DNA of 64,000 nt from a candidate division KSB1 bacterium (lineage in GTDB: Bacteria; Zhuqueibacterota; Zhuqueibacteria; Thermofontimicrobiales; Thermofontimicrobiaceae): positions 62,001 through 126,000 of the forward strand of contig JAPDPQ010000011.1 of NCBI GenBank assembly GCA_034506395.1, given 5' to 3'. Under the pieces are notes generated by a model. It ran no database searches. It was not told the origin of the DNA and saw only the letters and a program-made list of their open reading frames with translations. The position numbers and the translations under genes are program-made. Shown here piece after piece: positions 52,283 through 61,366 of this stretch (within the stretch, counting starts at the first letter, position 1; each line of letters begins with the position of its first letter).

Positions 52283-55015
52283 TCATGTTTGTTCATAACG
52301 TAATCTGATTTTCACATTAGTACCTTTATCTTTCACGCTGCGCAATGTGATTTTCCCATTATGTTCAAGTTCAATAATTCGCTTGCATATTGGAAGTCCC
52401 AATCCAAAGCCCCCCTGTTTCATGGAAAAGAAAGGATCCCATACTTTTTTTCGCGCCGATTCTTCCATCCCCTTCCCAGAATCATGAAAATGGATTTCAA
52501 AATAATCTTTAAAACGCTTAGCCCGGATAGTGATAATTCCGCCATCGGGCATAGCTTCAATTGCATTTTTGATGATATTGATAAAAACCCGATGGAGCCG
52601 ATGCGGATCAACCATAGCGGTGAAATTTAGCGAGGCACGATCAATCTGAAATTCGACTTTATGACGCCGCGAAAAACCAGAGGTAAGATAAATCACGGTT
52701 TGTGTAATATCAGCCAGGTTGGCGCGTTCAAATTCGATCGGCATCGAGCGCGAGCGTTCCATGATCTCTGTGGTCATCCGCTCAATGCGATCCACCTGCG
52801 CCTGAATTTTTTTCATCGATTCGAGAATTGTGAAAGATTCCAATTTTTGGTTCTCATGTAGGTACTCAATCCACTGCGCTTCACCAGAGATCAATGAAGA
52901 TGCGGTTCGAATGTCGTGGGTGAGTCCAGACAAGACATCGGTTACTGCACTCAAACCAACGGCTTCACTAACTTGGAATTGAATATCGGATAATTCTTCA
53001 TTCAGCCGGGCATTCTCGATGGCGATCCCAGCATGATTGGCCAATTGCTGCAACAGATGGACCTCATATTGACCGAAATCGTTCTTTTTAAAACTCTCGA
53101 CATTAATTAAACCAGTCACCTGATTATCATAGATGATCGGTACAATAAGCTCCGATTGAACATGCGGATTAACCTCCAAATAATAATCATCGTTTTTCAC
53201 ATCGGCACACAGATAATGGCGCTGGGTACGCACCACTTCGCCCGAAATGCCTTCATCCAATGAAGTTTTTCTATTCAGATAATCTTTTTGATACGCCTCA
53301 TCTCCTGCAAAGGCTTTCACAATCAACATTTTTTGATCATAATCTACCAATTGTACATATAAAATGCGATCTTGCGGTCCGATTGCAGCAAGCGTTTCTT
53401 TCGCCAATAAGTTGAGGATCTGATCCAGGTCCAATGTCGAGGTGATTTTTCGGCCGATTTCATAGAGCACCTGCAGTTGTCGCAATCGAATATCGCATAG
53501 TTCCCCAATCTTGATAGCAATGGCAGTGCTTTCGGCTAATGCTTGTAATGTGTCAAGATCATGATCCGTAAAAGCGTTCAGCTCTGAGCTTTCGATATCG
53601 ATCACTCCAATAATCTCATTGCGAAACCGCAAGGGAACACAGATCTCAGAACGAATTTCTGGAAATATTTCTAGATATTCAGGATCTTTCCTGACATCGT
53701 TGGCGATCCGAGCTTCGCCATTGCGAGCAACCCACACCACGATGCTTTTATTTTGATTGAGGTCAACATAAAAATTAAAATAATCAGAGCTAGCGATTTC
53801 AGGAGCGATGGCTTTCGTTTCTAATTTGTTCTTTTCTGGATCGACCAGCATGACGAAGCAAATTTTTTTGCCCTGGCCAACAATATTGAGGCTCTCCTGC
53901 GCGATCGAAGATAGCACTGAATTGAGGCTTTTTTGTTGTCCCAATTCTTCGCTGATTTGTCGGAGGGTGATAAAATGGCGATTTTTTTCATCGGCGATGG
54001 CATAGAGCTGGGCGTTTCTAAGGGCAACAGAGGCATTTGCGGCCAGCATGGTCAATAGCTTCAAATCGCGGTTTGTAAAGGCATTGTATTGTGTGCTTTC
54101 GATATTCAAAATCCCCTCTACTGCCCCATCAATGATCAATGGCGCAGCAATCTCCGATCTGGTTTCTGGCCAAGTGTTATGATAATAAGGATCGTTCGTT
54201 ACATCATTGCATAAATAGGGTTCTCCAGTTTTATAGACGTGGCCGATAATCCCCTCGCCGTTCTCAATATTTGGCAATTGAAGATCCGCCAATTTGAGAT
54301 TATCAGGAAATTTTCTCCGCCATCTCTTGGTAACTAAGTCCCGATACCATAAAAAGGAATTATTCGTCTTGGCAATCTGCTGGGATGCTTTTAAAATCTT
54401 CTTCAATACCTGACTCAGTTCCAGCGACGAGGCGAGGTCTTGGGCGATTTGCACCAAAAAATCGAGGTCATCGTTGTTAGACATCAATCGACTGAGCAGC
54501 AAATTGTTTTGGATTGCGATGGCTGCATGCCCGGACAAAATTTGTAGCATTGCCCTTTCGTTATTAGGCAGTGACACGTGACCTTCCATGAAAAAACTTA
54601 GAAGGCCGAGCACCTTGCCCATCACATTCAACGGCAATCCGATCATGAGGGCTTGGGGTGGGATAAGCTCCTTATGAAATATCAATTCTGAATCATCGAT
54701 CCGATTGGTTATATAAATTTTACCTTGCTGTGCAATGCGTCCGATAAGCCCTTTACCTAATTTCACTCTGGGCGTAAGGATGGCCGCCTCGTCGATCCCC
54801 TTTGTCGCAACAAGTTTTAATTCATTATCTTGAGTGTCAATGATAAATAAAAGGCCAATTGTAGGTTTGATTCGCGGGCTGAACTTGATGTCGAGGATGG
54901 TGGCAAATAAATCAGCCGAATGTAAATTACAAAACATCCTCCGATTATTTTCAGCAATCAACTCAATATACTCGATTGGCAATTTCGCTAGACTGGATTT
55001 AGCATGATTCATCAT
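52283..55015 (-). CDS. Multi-GAF sensor histidine kinase
   Basis: 910 residues, no membrane helix, so cytoplasmic. Four GAF domains at about 20-185, 190-340, 350-510 and 515-680 carry repeated units of the type GKGLIGRIAQQGKIYITN, EGIIGHVYKTGEPYLCND, VVWVARNGEARIANDV, EGISGEVVRTQRHYLCAD. The kinase core starts with His700 (LTHDIRTASSLI) and has a HATPase: NIIKNAIEAMPDGG (N box), HFHDSGKGM and GGFGLGLPICKRI (G boxes). Ligands of GAF repeats are unknown. It starts 2 bp after the receiver gene at 55018. Confidence 0.95.
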   Translation of the reverse strand: MMNHAKSSLAKLPIEYIELIAENNRRMFCNLHSADLFATILDIKFSPRIKPTIGLLFIIDTQDNELKLVATKGIDEAAILTPRVKLGKGLIGRIAQQGKIYITNRIDDSELIFHKELIPPQALMIGLPLNVMGKVLGLLSFFMEGHVSLPNNERAMLQILSGHAAIAIQNNLLLSRLMSNNDDLDFLVQIAQDLASSLELSQVLKKILKASQQIAKTNNSFLWYRDLVTKRWRRKFPDNLKLADLQLPNIENGEGIIGHVYKTGEPYLCNDVTNDPYYHNTWPETRSEIAAPLIIDGAVEGILNIESTQYNAFTNRDLKLLTMLAANASVALRNAQLYAIADEKNRHFITLRQISEELGQQKSLNSVLSSIAQESLNIVGQGKKICFVMLVDPEKNKLETKAIAPEIASSDYFNFYVDLNQNKSIVVWVARNGEARIANDVRKDPEYLEIFPEIRSEICVPLRFRNEIIGVIDIESSELNAFTDHDLDTLQALAESTAIAIKIGELCDIRLRQLQVLYEIGRKITSTLDLDQILNLLAKETLAAIGPQDRILYVQLVDYDQKMLIVKAFAGDEAYQKDYLNRKTSLDEGISGEVVRTQRHYLCADVKNDDYYLEVNPHVQSELIVPIIYDNQVTGLINVESFKKNDFGQYEVHLLQQLANHAGIAIENARLNEELSDIQFQVSEAVGLSAVTDVLSGLTHDIRTASSLISGEAQWIEYLHENQKLESFTILESMKKIQAQVDRIERMTTEIMERSRSMPIEFERANLADITQTVIYLTSGFSRRHKVEFQIDRASLNFTAMVDPHRLHRVFINIIKNAIEAMPDGGIITIRAKRFKDYFEIHFHDSGKGMEESARKKVWDPFFSMKQGGFGLGLPICKRIIELEHNGKITLRSVKDKGTNVKIRLRYEQT

Positions 55016-55017
55016 CG

Positions 55018-55434
55018 CTATGATCCTTGATTTTTGAATTGACAGAAGGTATCGATGACTTTGCTGAATTCCACAGGCTTCTTTAGATATGCGGTCACTC
55101 CAAGCTTTTTGAATTCGTTTTCAATTTGGGGACTCATTACTGCAGTCAGAACGATCACTTTCAGATCAGAGGGGCAATTTTTGATCTTCCCATGTCGGAT
55201 CATCGAGAGCAATTTCAAACCGGCACGGATCGGTTCAGTCACCTGATTTAATAATTTGCCTGGGGGAAACATCACATCCATGGAAACGATGTCGAACAGT
55301 TGAGACTCTAAACATTTGATTGCTTCATCTCCGTTCAAGGCTAATAGACACTCGAAACCATTATTCTCCAATTCTTTGAAATATGGAATGACGCCCCAGC
55401 GCTCGTCCTCTACAAAAAGAATTCTCGTCTTCAT
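55018..55434 (-). CDS. Stand-alone receiver protein
   Basis: 138 residues: VEDE acidic pocket, Asp53 in IVSMDVMFP, VIVLTAVMS (Thr) and YLKKPVEF with the switch Lys. The loop after Asp53 is long (PPGKLLNQVTEPIRAGLKLL), about ten residues more than usual. It begins 1 bp after the large kinase gene and ends 2 bp before the next kinase, so the likely role is to pass phosphate between them. Confidence 0.92.
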   Translation of the reverse strand: MKTRILFVEDERWGVIPYFKELENNGFECLLALNGDEAIKCLESQLFDIVSMDVMFPPGKLLNQVTEPIRAGLKLLSMIRHGKIKNCPSDLKVIVLTAVMSPQIENEFKKLGVTAYLKKPVEFSKVIDTFCQFKNQGS

Positions 55435-55435
55435 G

Positions 55436-58400
55436 CTATTTCTCCCCTAAGGTTTGTGGCGTTTTTGGCAGAATAACAGTAAATATGGTGTCGTATCCTT
55501 CATAAATGCTGATGCGACGCGGATCGTTCAAAAACGGCGTACTTCTCACCGTAATCTGACCTCCATGTCCCTCAACGATCTCCTTTGAGATCTTTAATCC
55601 GAGACCAGTGCCGGGAATGTAGCGTTTTTGATCCCGGGGACTCCCACGACGAAAACCCTTAAAGATATTTTCGTATTCATGCTCGGGAATGCCAAGCCCT
55701 TTGTCCCAAATCTCAATGTGAATGCGCGATCCGTCATCAAATCCCTGAATCCGAATATATCGGTTGTCATGAGAATACTTGACGGCGTTATCTACCAAAT
55801 TGATGATCACTTGTTCTATTTTGGGACGATCGAAATAAAACGCTGGGAGTTTTTTCACATTATCCCGAATCTGAATTGAAATGCCTCGCTGCAAAGCCCG
55901 CAAACGGTAGTAGCTAACACAATTTTGAATCACATCTTGAATAAAGCCCTTTTCGAAATTGAATCCAATTAAACCTCTAGAACGATCGGTAAACATCAGC
56001 GTGTTTTCCATCTGACGTTTAGCTCGATGGGCTTCTTCTGCAATAATTTTAAAAATCTCGTTTATTTCACTGGATTTCTCCTGATTCACTTGAAAATAGC
56101 TTTTGAGACCACCAATTTGAGTGATGATATTGTGCAATGGGCTGCGGAACTCGTGGGCGGTCTCAGTGAGTGTGGTTTCAAGCAGGTTGATGGTCTCCTG
56201 ATTCTTCACATTGCGGAGGCCCGTGGCGATTTGACAAGCGAATGTCTCCAGGATTTGCATCCGATGTCGCAATACTTCTTCAGGACCATTGAGCAAGCCC
56301 TGTTTATCCGTTAGATCAATTTGCAAGGCGCCAATAGCTTTCTCATCAACGAGGAGCGGGATGACGTATTGCGATTTAAACTGAGCCTTCTGAACAGTTG
56401 CAGGATCACAACGAGGATCACTGGCGCAATCCCTCACCAGAAGGGATCGGCGTTCTCGGATCACGCAAGCCTGGACCGTATTTGAGGATTGGTCGAACGA
56501 GATATCGCGCAAAATCTGCTTCCAATTCAAACCAGAGGCGTAGCGACCTTCGATTTTGCCGCTCGATTCGCTGATCAGTGACAATATAGCTCTCGGATAC
56601 CCGATCCTGGCCAAACAATCAAAAATATGACGAATCGCCTCAGGTTGGGATCTTGAAGATTGAATCCACACGCTTGCGTAATTTAATTTTTCGAGCTGAT
56701 CCAATAGTTTTGACTGTTCTTTTCTCATATATGCCTGATCAATGCCGATCCCAGCCAGCCTCACCACCTTCCGCAAAGTATCGATCTCACTCTCGGTGAT
56801 GTCTTGGCGATGTTCCTTTTGATAGCCCGCCTCCAATGTTCCAAACGCAATGCCATGCGAAAGGATTGGCAAATACACTCGGACCAAATTTTGATGGTTG
56901 AACCGCTCAAATATTTCTTTATCCAAACGATCGTCCCACCCAGTGAGTTTGATCTCCTTCTTGGTTCTTACTACCCATGCTTGAATATCATTGCTATCCA
57001 GAGGATGCCAAGCCATTGTAAGCCACTCATCAGGAACATTTTTCCCATCGATCGTCCCAATTTGGTTCGATGTCGTTTCGACTTTTGATATGGTGGCATA
57101 ATCGAATTTTAAAACATCAACTACAGCCTCCAATACGCTTCTGAGAATCATGTCTACATCGAGATAAGTGGTAATCGCTTCCTGTATTTTTTCCAACGCA
57201 GTCAGCTCAGTAATGATCTTGGTCTTCGCAGCAATCAAATTGGCATTCTCAATGGCTGCGGCTGCCTGGGTGGCAAGGGTCGATAGATAATACATATCAT
57301 TGATTGAAAAGGCATTTTCCTGTTGGCTATCCACATAAATTACACCGAACGTTTTTGTCGTGTTGGAGGCCGGATCGCTTCTATTGATGGGTACTGCCAA
57401 TTTAGATTTGGTATCTTTGAAAAGGCGATGCTGCAATTCGGCTGGTTCATTATCTAAATTGGGAGAGATGAAAGGTTTCTGACTCTGGAACACATATCCT
57501 GTAACGCCAGTTTCGATCGTTGTCGTATCCTCGGGAAATTCCTCTCCCTCAATGCGGGATTTCAACGCGCAAAGCTTAAGTTTTTGGGTGGACTCATCAT
57601 AAATCCGTACATAAGCCCTGATCGCGTGAGGAAAGTCAAGGCAAATTTCTGAAATTTTTTCTAAAATCTTATCCACCTCATGCATCGAGAGCAGCGAATT
57701 CCCTACTTCAATCAACCTCTTGGTCTTGCGCAAATCCTTCACAATACCAATCGTTCCGACGACCTTATTATTAACATCCTTAAACAGGCTGAAAGTGGCA
57801 CTCACTGTCACAGGCTCGCCGTTTTTGCCAATGAATTTTGTCTCATAATCCTTAATGGAATTATCGGGACTTTCATTCAATCGACGCATCACCTCAAACG
57901 CCTTATCAATTCCAGATGATACCTCATCAGAAAGGTAATAATCTTTTACTCTCTTGCCTCGAATGTCCCCAAAAACTTCTATTGCTCCTTTATTCATGTA
58001 GGTCATTGTACCATCCAATGTGGTCACGACCACCGGGTCAGGAGTTGCCTCGATGATTCGTCGATATTTATCTAACTCTTTCACTAATTGAGCATTTTTA
58101 ATCGCGATAAGCAATTTCATGGTGAGGAATTGCATCAACGGCGCATCAAATTCATCCGAAAAACCACGATCTGTGCAAAGATTGCCACCTTCATCTCTTT
58201 TATTATAAGCGCAGATCAACCCCAGCAGCTCATTTGTTTCATCAAGAATGGGATAATTCAACGAAGAATAGGCAACATCAGTCGATAAAAAATCGGATGT
58301 GTCAATCTCTTTGCGCGTCGCTGGGTGACTATAAATCTCTTGGCGGGTTAAATTATGCGGCTTTTTGGTAAATGCAATGTGACCGTGAAGACCAGTACCC

Positions 58401-58744
58401 TCTCCACTTATGATTGGTAACTTCTTCTGTTTATCAATTTTTTCCGCTTCTCCCAAACCTTCTTTGATACCATAAGAAGTCTTAATATAAATATGTCCGT
58501 CATCTACCAACCATAGGGTACATAGCTCAGCATCGAGAATTTCTGTAGCTTTTTCGACAATAAAATCAAACTTTTGCTCAAGCGATTTATTATCAGACTC
58601 GGAAAGAAGCACATTATCTGTCTCAGATAAAAGTGATAATTTCTTAATCATGCTTTTATTTCGCTTAAGCTCTTCGCATAGATCTCGAAGCTGGCATGGA
58701 AAATCCATGGAATTTTTATCAGCATCCTGTTTCGCTGCGTCCAT
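55436..58744 (-). CDS. Very large PAS/GAF sensor histidine kinase
   Basis: 1102 residues, soluble. Order: coiled start 20-45, GAF about 55-225, PAS about 225-345 (IIEATPDPVVVTTLDGTMTY, KNGEPVTVSATF), GAF 350-505, GAF 510-690, GAF 700-855, HisKA with His864 (TAHEFRSPLHNII), HATPase 965-1095 (NLVDNAVKYS, WDKGLGIPE, GTGLGLKISKEI). AAAGGAG precedes the start. The HEFRSPLHN box is of the hybrid-free orthodox type. First gene of the operon; its promoter should lie in 58745-58950, where the opposite-strand nucleotidyltransferase gene also starts. Confidence 0.95.
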   Translation of the reverse strand: MDAAKQDADKNSMDFPCQLRDLCEELKRNKSMIKKLSLLSETDNVLLSESDNKSLEQKFDFIVEKATEILDAELCTLWLVDDGHIYIKTSYGIKEGLGEAEKIDKQKKLPIISGEGTGLHGHIAFTKKPHNLTRQEIYSHPATRKEIDTSDFLSTDVAYSSLNYPILDETNELLGLICAYNKRDEGGNLCTDRGFSDEFDAPLMQFLTMKLLIAIKNAQLVKELDKYRRIIEATPDPVVVTTLDGTMTYMNKGAIEVFGDIRGKRVKDYYLSDEVSSGIDKAFEVMRRLNESPDNSIKDYETKFIGKNGEPVTVSATFSLFKDVNNKVVGTIGIVKDLRKTKRLIEVGNSLLSMHEVDKILEKISEICLDFPHAIRAYVRIYDESTQKLKLCALKSRIEGEEFPEDTTTIETGVTGYVFQSQKPFISPNLDNEPAELQHRLFKDTKSKLAVPINRSDPASNTTKTFGVIYVDSQQENAFSINDMYYLSTLATQAAAAIENANLIAAKTKIITELTALEKIQEAITTYLDVDMILRSVLEAVVDVLKFDYATISKVETTSNQIGTIDGKNVPDEWLTMAWHPLDSNDIQAWVVRTKKEIKLTGWDDRLDKEIFERFNHQNLVRVYLPILSHGIAFGTLEAGYQKEHRQDITESEIDTLRKVVRLAGIGIDQAYMRKEQSKLLDQLEKLNYASVWIQSSRSQPEAIRHIFDCLARIGYPRAILSLISESSGKIEGRYASGLNWKQILRDISFDQSSNTVQACVIRERRSLLVRDCASDPRCDPATVQKAQFKSQYVIPLLVDEKAIGALQIDLTDKQGLLNGPEEVLRHRMQILETFACQIATGLRNVKNQETINLLETTLTETAHEFRSPLHNIITQIGGLKSYFQVNQEKSSEINEIFKIIAEEAHRAKRQMENTLMFTDRSRGLIGFNFEKGFIQDVIQNCVSYYRLRALQRGISIQIRDNVKKLPAFYFDRPKIEQVIINLVDNAVKYSHDNRYIRIQGFDDGSRIHIEIWDKGLGIPEHEYENIFKGFRRGSPRDQKRYIPGTGLGLKISKEIVEGHGGQITVRSTPFLNDPRRISIYEGYDTIFTVILPKTPQTLGEK

Positions 58745-58958
58745 GTTAAGAATAACTCCTTTCTGTCACTTTTCCGCTTAACTCTTATCATTTTCATTTT
58801 AATTCTTTAGAGCGTTAAAATAATATGATTTGATTTTTAGATAATTTATTATAAATTTAGCCCGAATATTTTTGCGAAAGCCCATTCTTGCCAGTATTTC
58901 TTTATCGAGTTCTCGAATCATCTCACAGTCGACATCCTTACATCTGGGGCTGCTCCTT

Positions 58959-59525
58959 ATGGCTAACAAGGATGATAATGGGAAATATAAACGCACAGCA
59001 ATCATTGGTGGCACGTTCAATGCTCTTCACGCAGGGCATAAGTATTATATTAAATTAGCATTCGATTTCGCCGATGAAGTCTTCATTTTACTAACTGCTG
59101 ACGAATACGCTAGAATCTGTAAATCCTATGAGGTAAATCCTTATAGCACAAGGGCTACAATGCTCAGAGATTATGTTGTTCAAATTGCCGAAAAAAAGAA
59201 TTTTCATATCATCAAAATGGACTCTGAGGCCTTCCTAATTAATTTCTGTACCGCAAACGATTTTACTATGGCCGTGATCATCCCTGAGTATTATTCGCTT
59301 TTCCAACGTATCAACAATATAAGAGTCGATGAGGGTAAGTTTCCATTGCTGCTACTTATCACTCAGCGAATTAGGACAACAGAAGGATTTAATATTTCAT
59401 CGACCCTCATTCATAACTTGCAACATGATCGCAGGATTAATCCAAAGCAATATTCGCCCGATTTAGCGCAATACTTCGAGGAGCAAAATCACCCTAATAG
59501 AATTACAAATATTATTCCAAGATAA
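58959..59525 (+). CDS. Cytidylyltransferase-fold protein, archaeal-type phosphopantetheine adenylyltransferase-like
   Basis: 188 residues from ATG 58959; an upstream in-frame ATG (58872) adds unlikely residues and no better start site. AIIGGTFNALHAGHKYYI carries the HxGH nucleotide-binding motif, and GFNISSTLIHNL the second (ISST) motif. VNPYSTRATMLRDYV and EGKFPLLLLITQRI fit PPAT-like nucleotidyltransferases of CoA synthesis (archaeal type, without clear similarity to the short bacterial CoaD). Divergent from the signalling operon; ribosome site weak. Confidence 0.77.
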   Translation: MANKDDNGKYKRTAIIGGTFNALHAGHKYYIKLAFDFADEVFILLTADEYARICKSYEVNPYSTRATMLRDYVVQIAEKKNFHIIKMDSEAFLINFCTANDFTMAVIIPEYYSLFQRINNIRVDEGKFPLLLLITQRIRTTEGFNISSTLIHNLQHDRRINPKQYSPDLAQYFEEQNHPNRITNIIPR

Positions 59526-60494
59526 ATCCACTCATAAGATTATAGAAAACAGCCCCCTTTTTTTAGAATTTGTTCATCATGTAGCGAAATCGCTGCAATA
59601 TTGTGTTAAATTCACATCAATTCTAAACAATCTTTTGCCATGCGTCAAGAACCATGCGCACTCTATTCTTTGATCTGAATCTTCCATGAATAAATATCAA
59701 GATTTAAATAATTAAAATAGCAATTTTGTATCAATGATCAAGTTGATTTTTAAAATATTTCATTATCGCTGCAATTGAATTCTCTCCCAAAGCGATTCCC
59801 AAAGCTTACTAAAATATTCGCATTTTCTGCCAATTTAGCTGAGGTGCGAGATGATCATCAAATTTCCTTGCTTTGATCTCTCTATATGAAAGGGAGTTTC
59901 TGAAATTTGAAGTTTGATGAATTGAGGAATATGCGCACCGCTAAAAAATTGACGACTTAAACCTTTTTGAAAACCTTCCTTGTTCGTGGGACAAGCGTGG
60001 TCATCGATAGTACTTCATGAATCTTTCTCTCATTGCTGCTCTCTTTATTGATTTCTTAATTTTGCGATTGCGTTAGCGCATCTATTTTGTCAGAAGCTGC
60101 TTTTTAACTTAAAAATAAATATTGACATTGAATTTTAAAAGTGTATATTATATCATATTAATTAATTTTAGTTTTCCCGCCAATATGAAACTAATATCTA
60201 AATAAAAAAGTTAAAAATGTAGAAAAATTTATTATACTAATGTTTATTTGTTTGGTGCTTGGCAAGGCTATCGTTAAATCGGGTCAAAATAGTGCTGATA
60301 AAATGGTTGGATCGGTGATCTAAGGGCGAGAATAAAAGGATTAATTTTTAAATGAAACCTTCAAGCCTTGATTACTAATTCCCTCCATTTTCAGCATGTT
60401 TCGGATCAACCTCGCAGTCTCATCTATTTTAGGGATGCGTTGATGAGAGGTGCGACCAAAACTTCCAAACAAACAAAATGAAGGAGGGTCTGTT
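59526..60494. other. Long non-coding region with promoter-like site
   Basis: Nearly 1 kb without a gene, very AT-rich. A promoter-like pair lies at 60122-60149, leaving a roughly 345-base leader before the coiled-coil gene at 60495. No conserved riboswitch was recognised. Confidence 0.4.
60122..60149 (+). promoter_or_regulatory. Promoter-like element
   Basis: TTGACA (60122-60127), 16-bp spacer, TATATT (60144-60149). Confidence 0.5.
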
Positions 60495-60767
60495 ATGGCT
60501 ATCAGCGACGATGAAAAGCAGGTCATTGAAAAGAAGATCGATAAGCTTAAAAAGAAAATCGATACCCTCAATAAGGCAATCTCTCTCCAGGCCAATAAGA
60601 TAGCCGATACGATGACCTTGATGGTAATCAGTCGCGACGAAAATTTGCTGTTGGATCGGATTCAAAAGAAAAAGAAAGCTATTGAAGAGCTGGCTGAGCT
60701 GAGAAAAGACTTAATTGCTCCAGGAACATCGCGCGGATCTCAAAAGCCATCGGTGGAGGAAGAATAA
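60495..60767 (+). CDS. Small coiled-coil protein
   Basis: 90 residues from ATG 60495, with GGAGGG upstream. Almost all helix: DDEKQVIEKKIDKLKKKIDT, LNKAISLQANKIADTM, IQKKKKAIEELAELRKDLIA, with a heptad-like pattern, then a Ser/Pro tail. Cytoplasmic. Family unknown; strong ribosome site and a downstream hairpin support expression. Confidence 0.65.
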   Translation: MAISDDEKQVIEKKIDKLKKKIDTLNKAISLQANKIADTMTLMVISRDENLLLDRIQKKKKAIEELAELRKDLIAPGTSRGSQKPSVEEE

Positions 60768-60799
60768 TCATTTTGGTGAAGGGGTGTTCATAGAGGTCT

Positions 60800-60838
60800 G
60801 GGAGAGAAGACTCAACGGCGTCGGTGTTTTTCTCTCCC
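60800..60838 (+). terminator. Hairpin after the coiled-coil gene
   Basis: GGGAGAGAA (60800-60808) pairs with TTCTCTCCC (60830-60838). No T-run follows, so it may be a Rho-dependent end or a stability element. Confidence 0.4.
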
Positions 60839-60902
60839 TGCAACCCTAAATTCACGGTACAGGCAGGTTAGACGTGACTCTTATAAACATGATACTTTGC
60901 AT

Positions 60903-61349
60903 TCATTTTGATCGGAAATTGTTAGCTTTTTTCCTTTTCACTATTCTCACCCGTGTCCCATTTGAGCTGGGAAAAAAGTCAACCTGATCCATTAAAGCAC
61001 GCACAATAAAGATGCCACGACCGCTTTCTTTCAGCAGATTTTCGGGCTCAAGGGGATTGGCAATTTGTTGTTCATCAAATCCTTCTCCTTCATCTTGAAC
61101 TGTAATAACAATTTCGTCATCATGATATTCAAACTCAACGGTCACGTTTTTATGGCGATCTTGCTTATTGCCATGCACAATAGCATTTCCAACAATTTCA
61201 GTCACAGCGATCGCCAAACTGTCCTGCTCCTCAGCCGAAAATCGTAACGATTTCGCTATTTGTTCTGCGACTTTTTCTACCTTCTGCACATTTCTTAAAT
61301 CGCTTGCAATAACCATTTTTCGATATGCGTCTTGGTTATGTTTGCCCAA
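60903..61349 (-). CDS. RsbW-like serine-kinase / anti-sigma ATPase
   Basis: 148 residues from a TTG at 61349, with AAGGAG 7 bases upstream; an ATG at 61316 is the alternative. HATPase_c_2 domain: LAIAVTEIVGNAIVHGN (N box), VQDEGEGFDEQQ and GRGIFIVRALMDQV (G boxes). Such proteins phosphorylate STAS antagonists or bind sigma factors. Third gene of an operon with DUF502 and the barrel protein; a STAS protein exists at 43.7 kb but the link is only a guess. Confidence 0.87.
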   Translation of the reverse strand: MGKHNQDAYRKMVIASDLRNVQKVEKVAEQIAKSLRFSAEEQDSLAIAVTEIVGNAIVHGNKQDRHKNVTVEFEYHDDEIVITVQDEGEGFDEQQIANPLEPENLLKESGRGIFIVRALMDQVDFFPSSNGTRVRIVKRKKANNFRSK

Positions 61350-61366
61350 ATTGCCGCTCCTTGTTG

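Noticed and set aside
58745-58958. A sigma-54 promoter between the kinase operon and the nucleotidyltransferase gene
   Set aside because: I looked for GG-N10-GC on both strands and found no convincing match.
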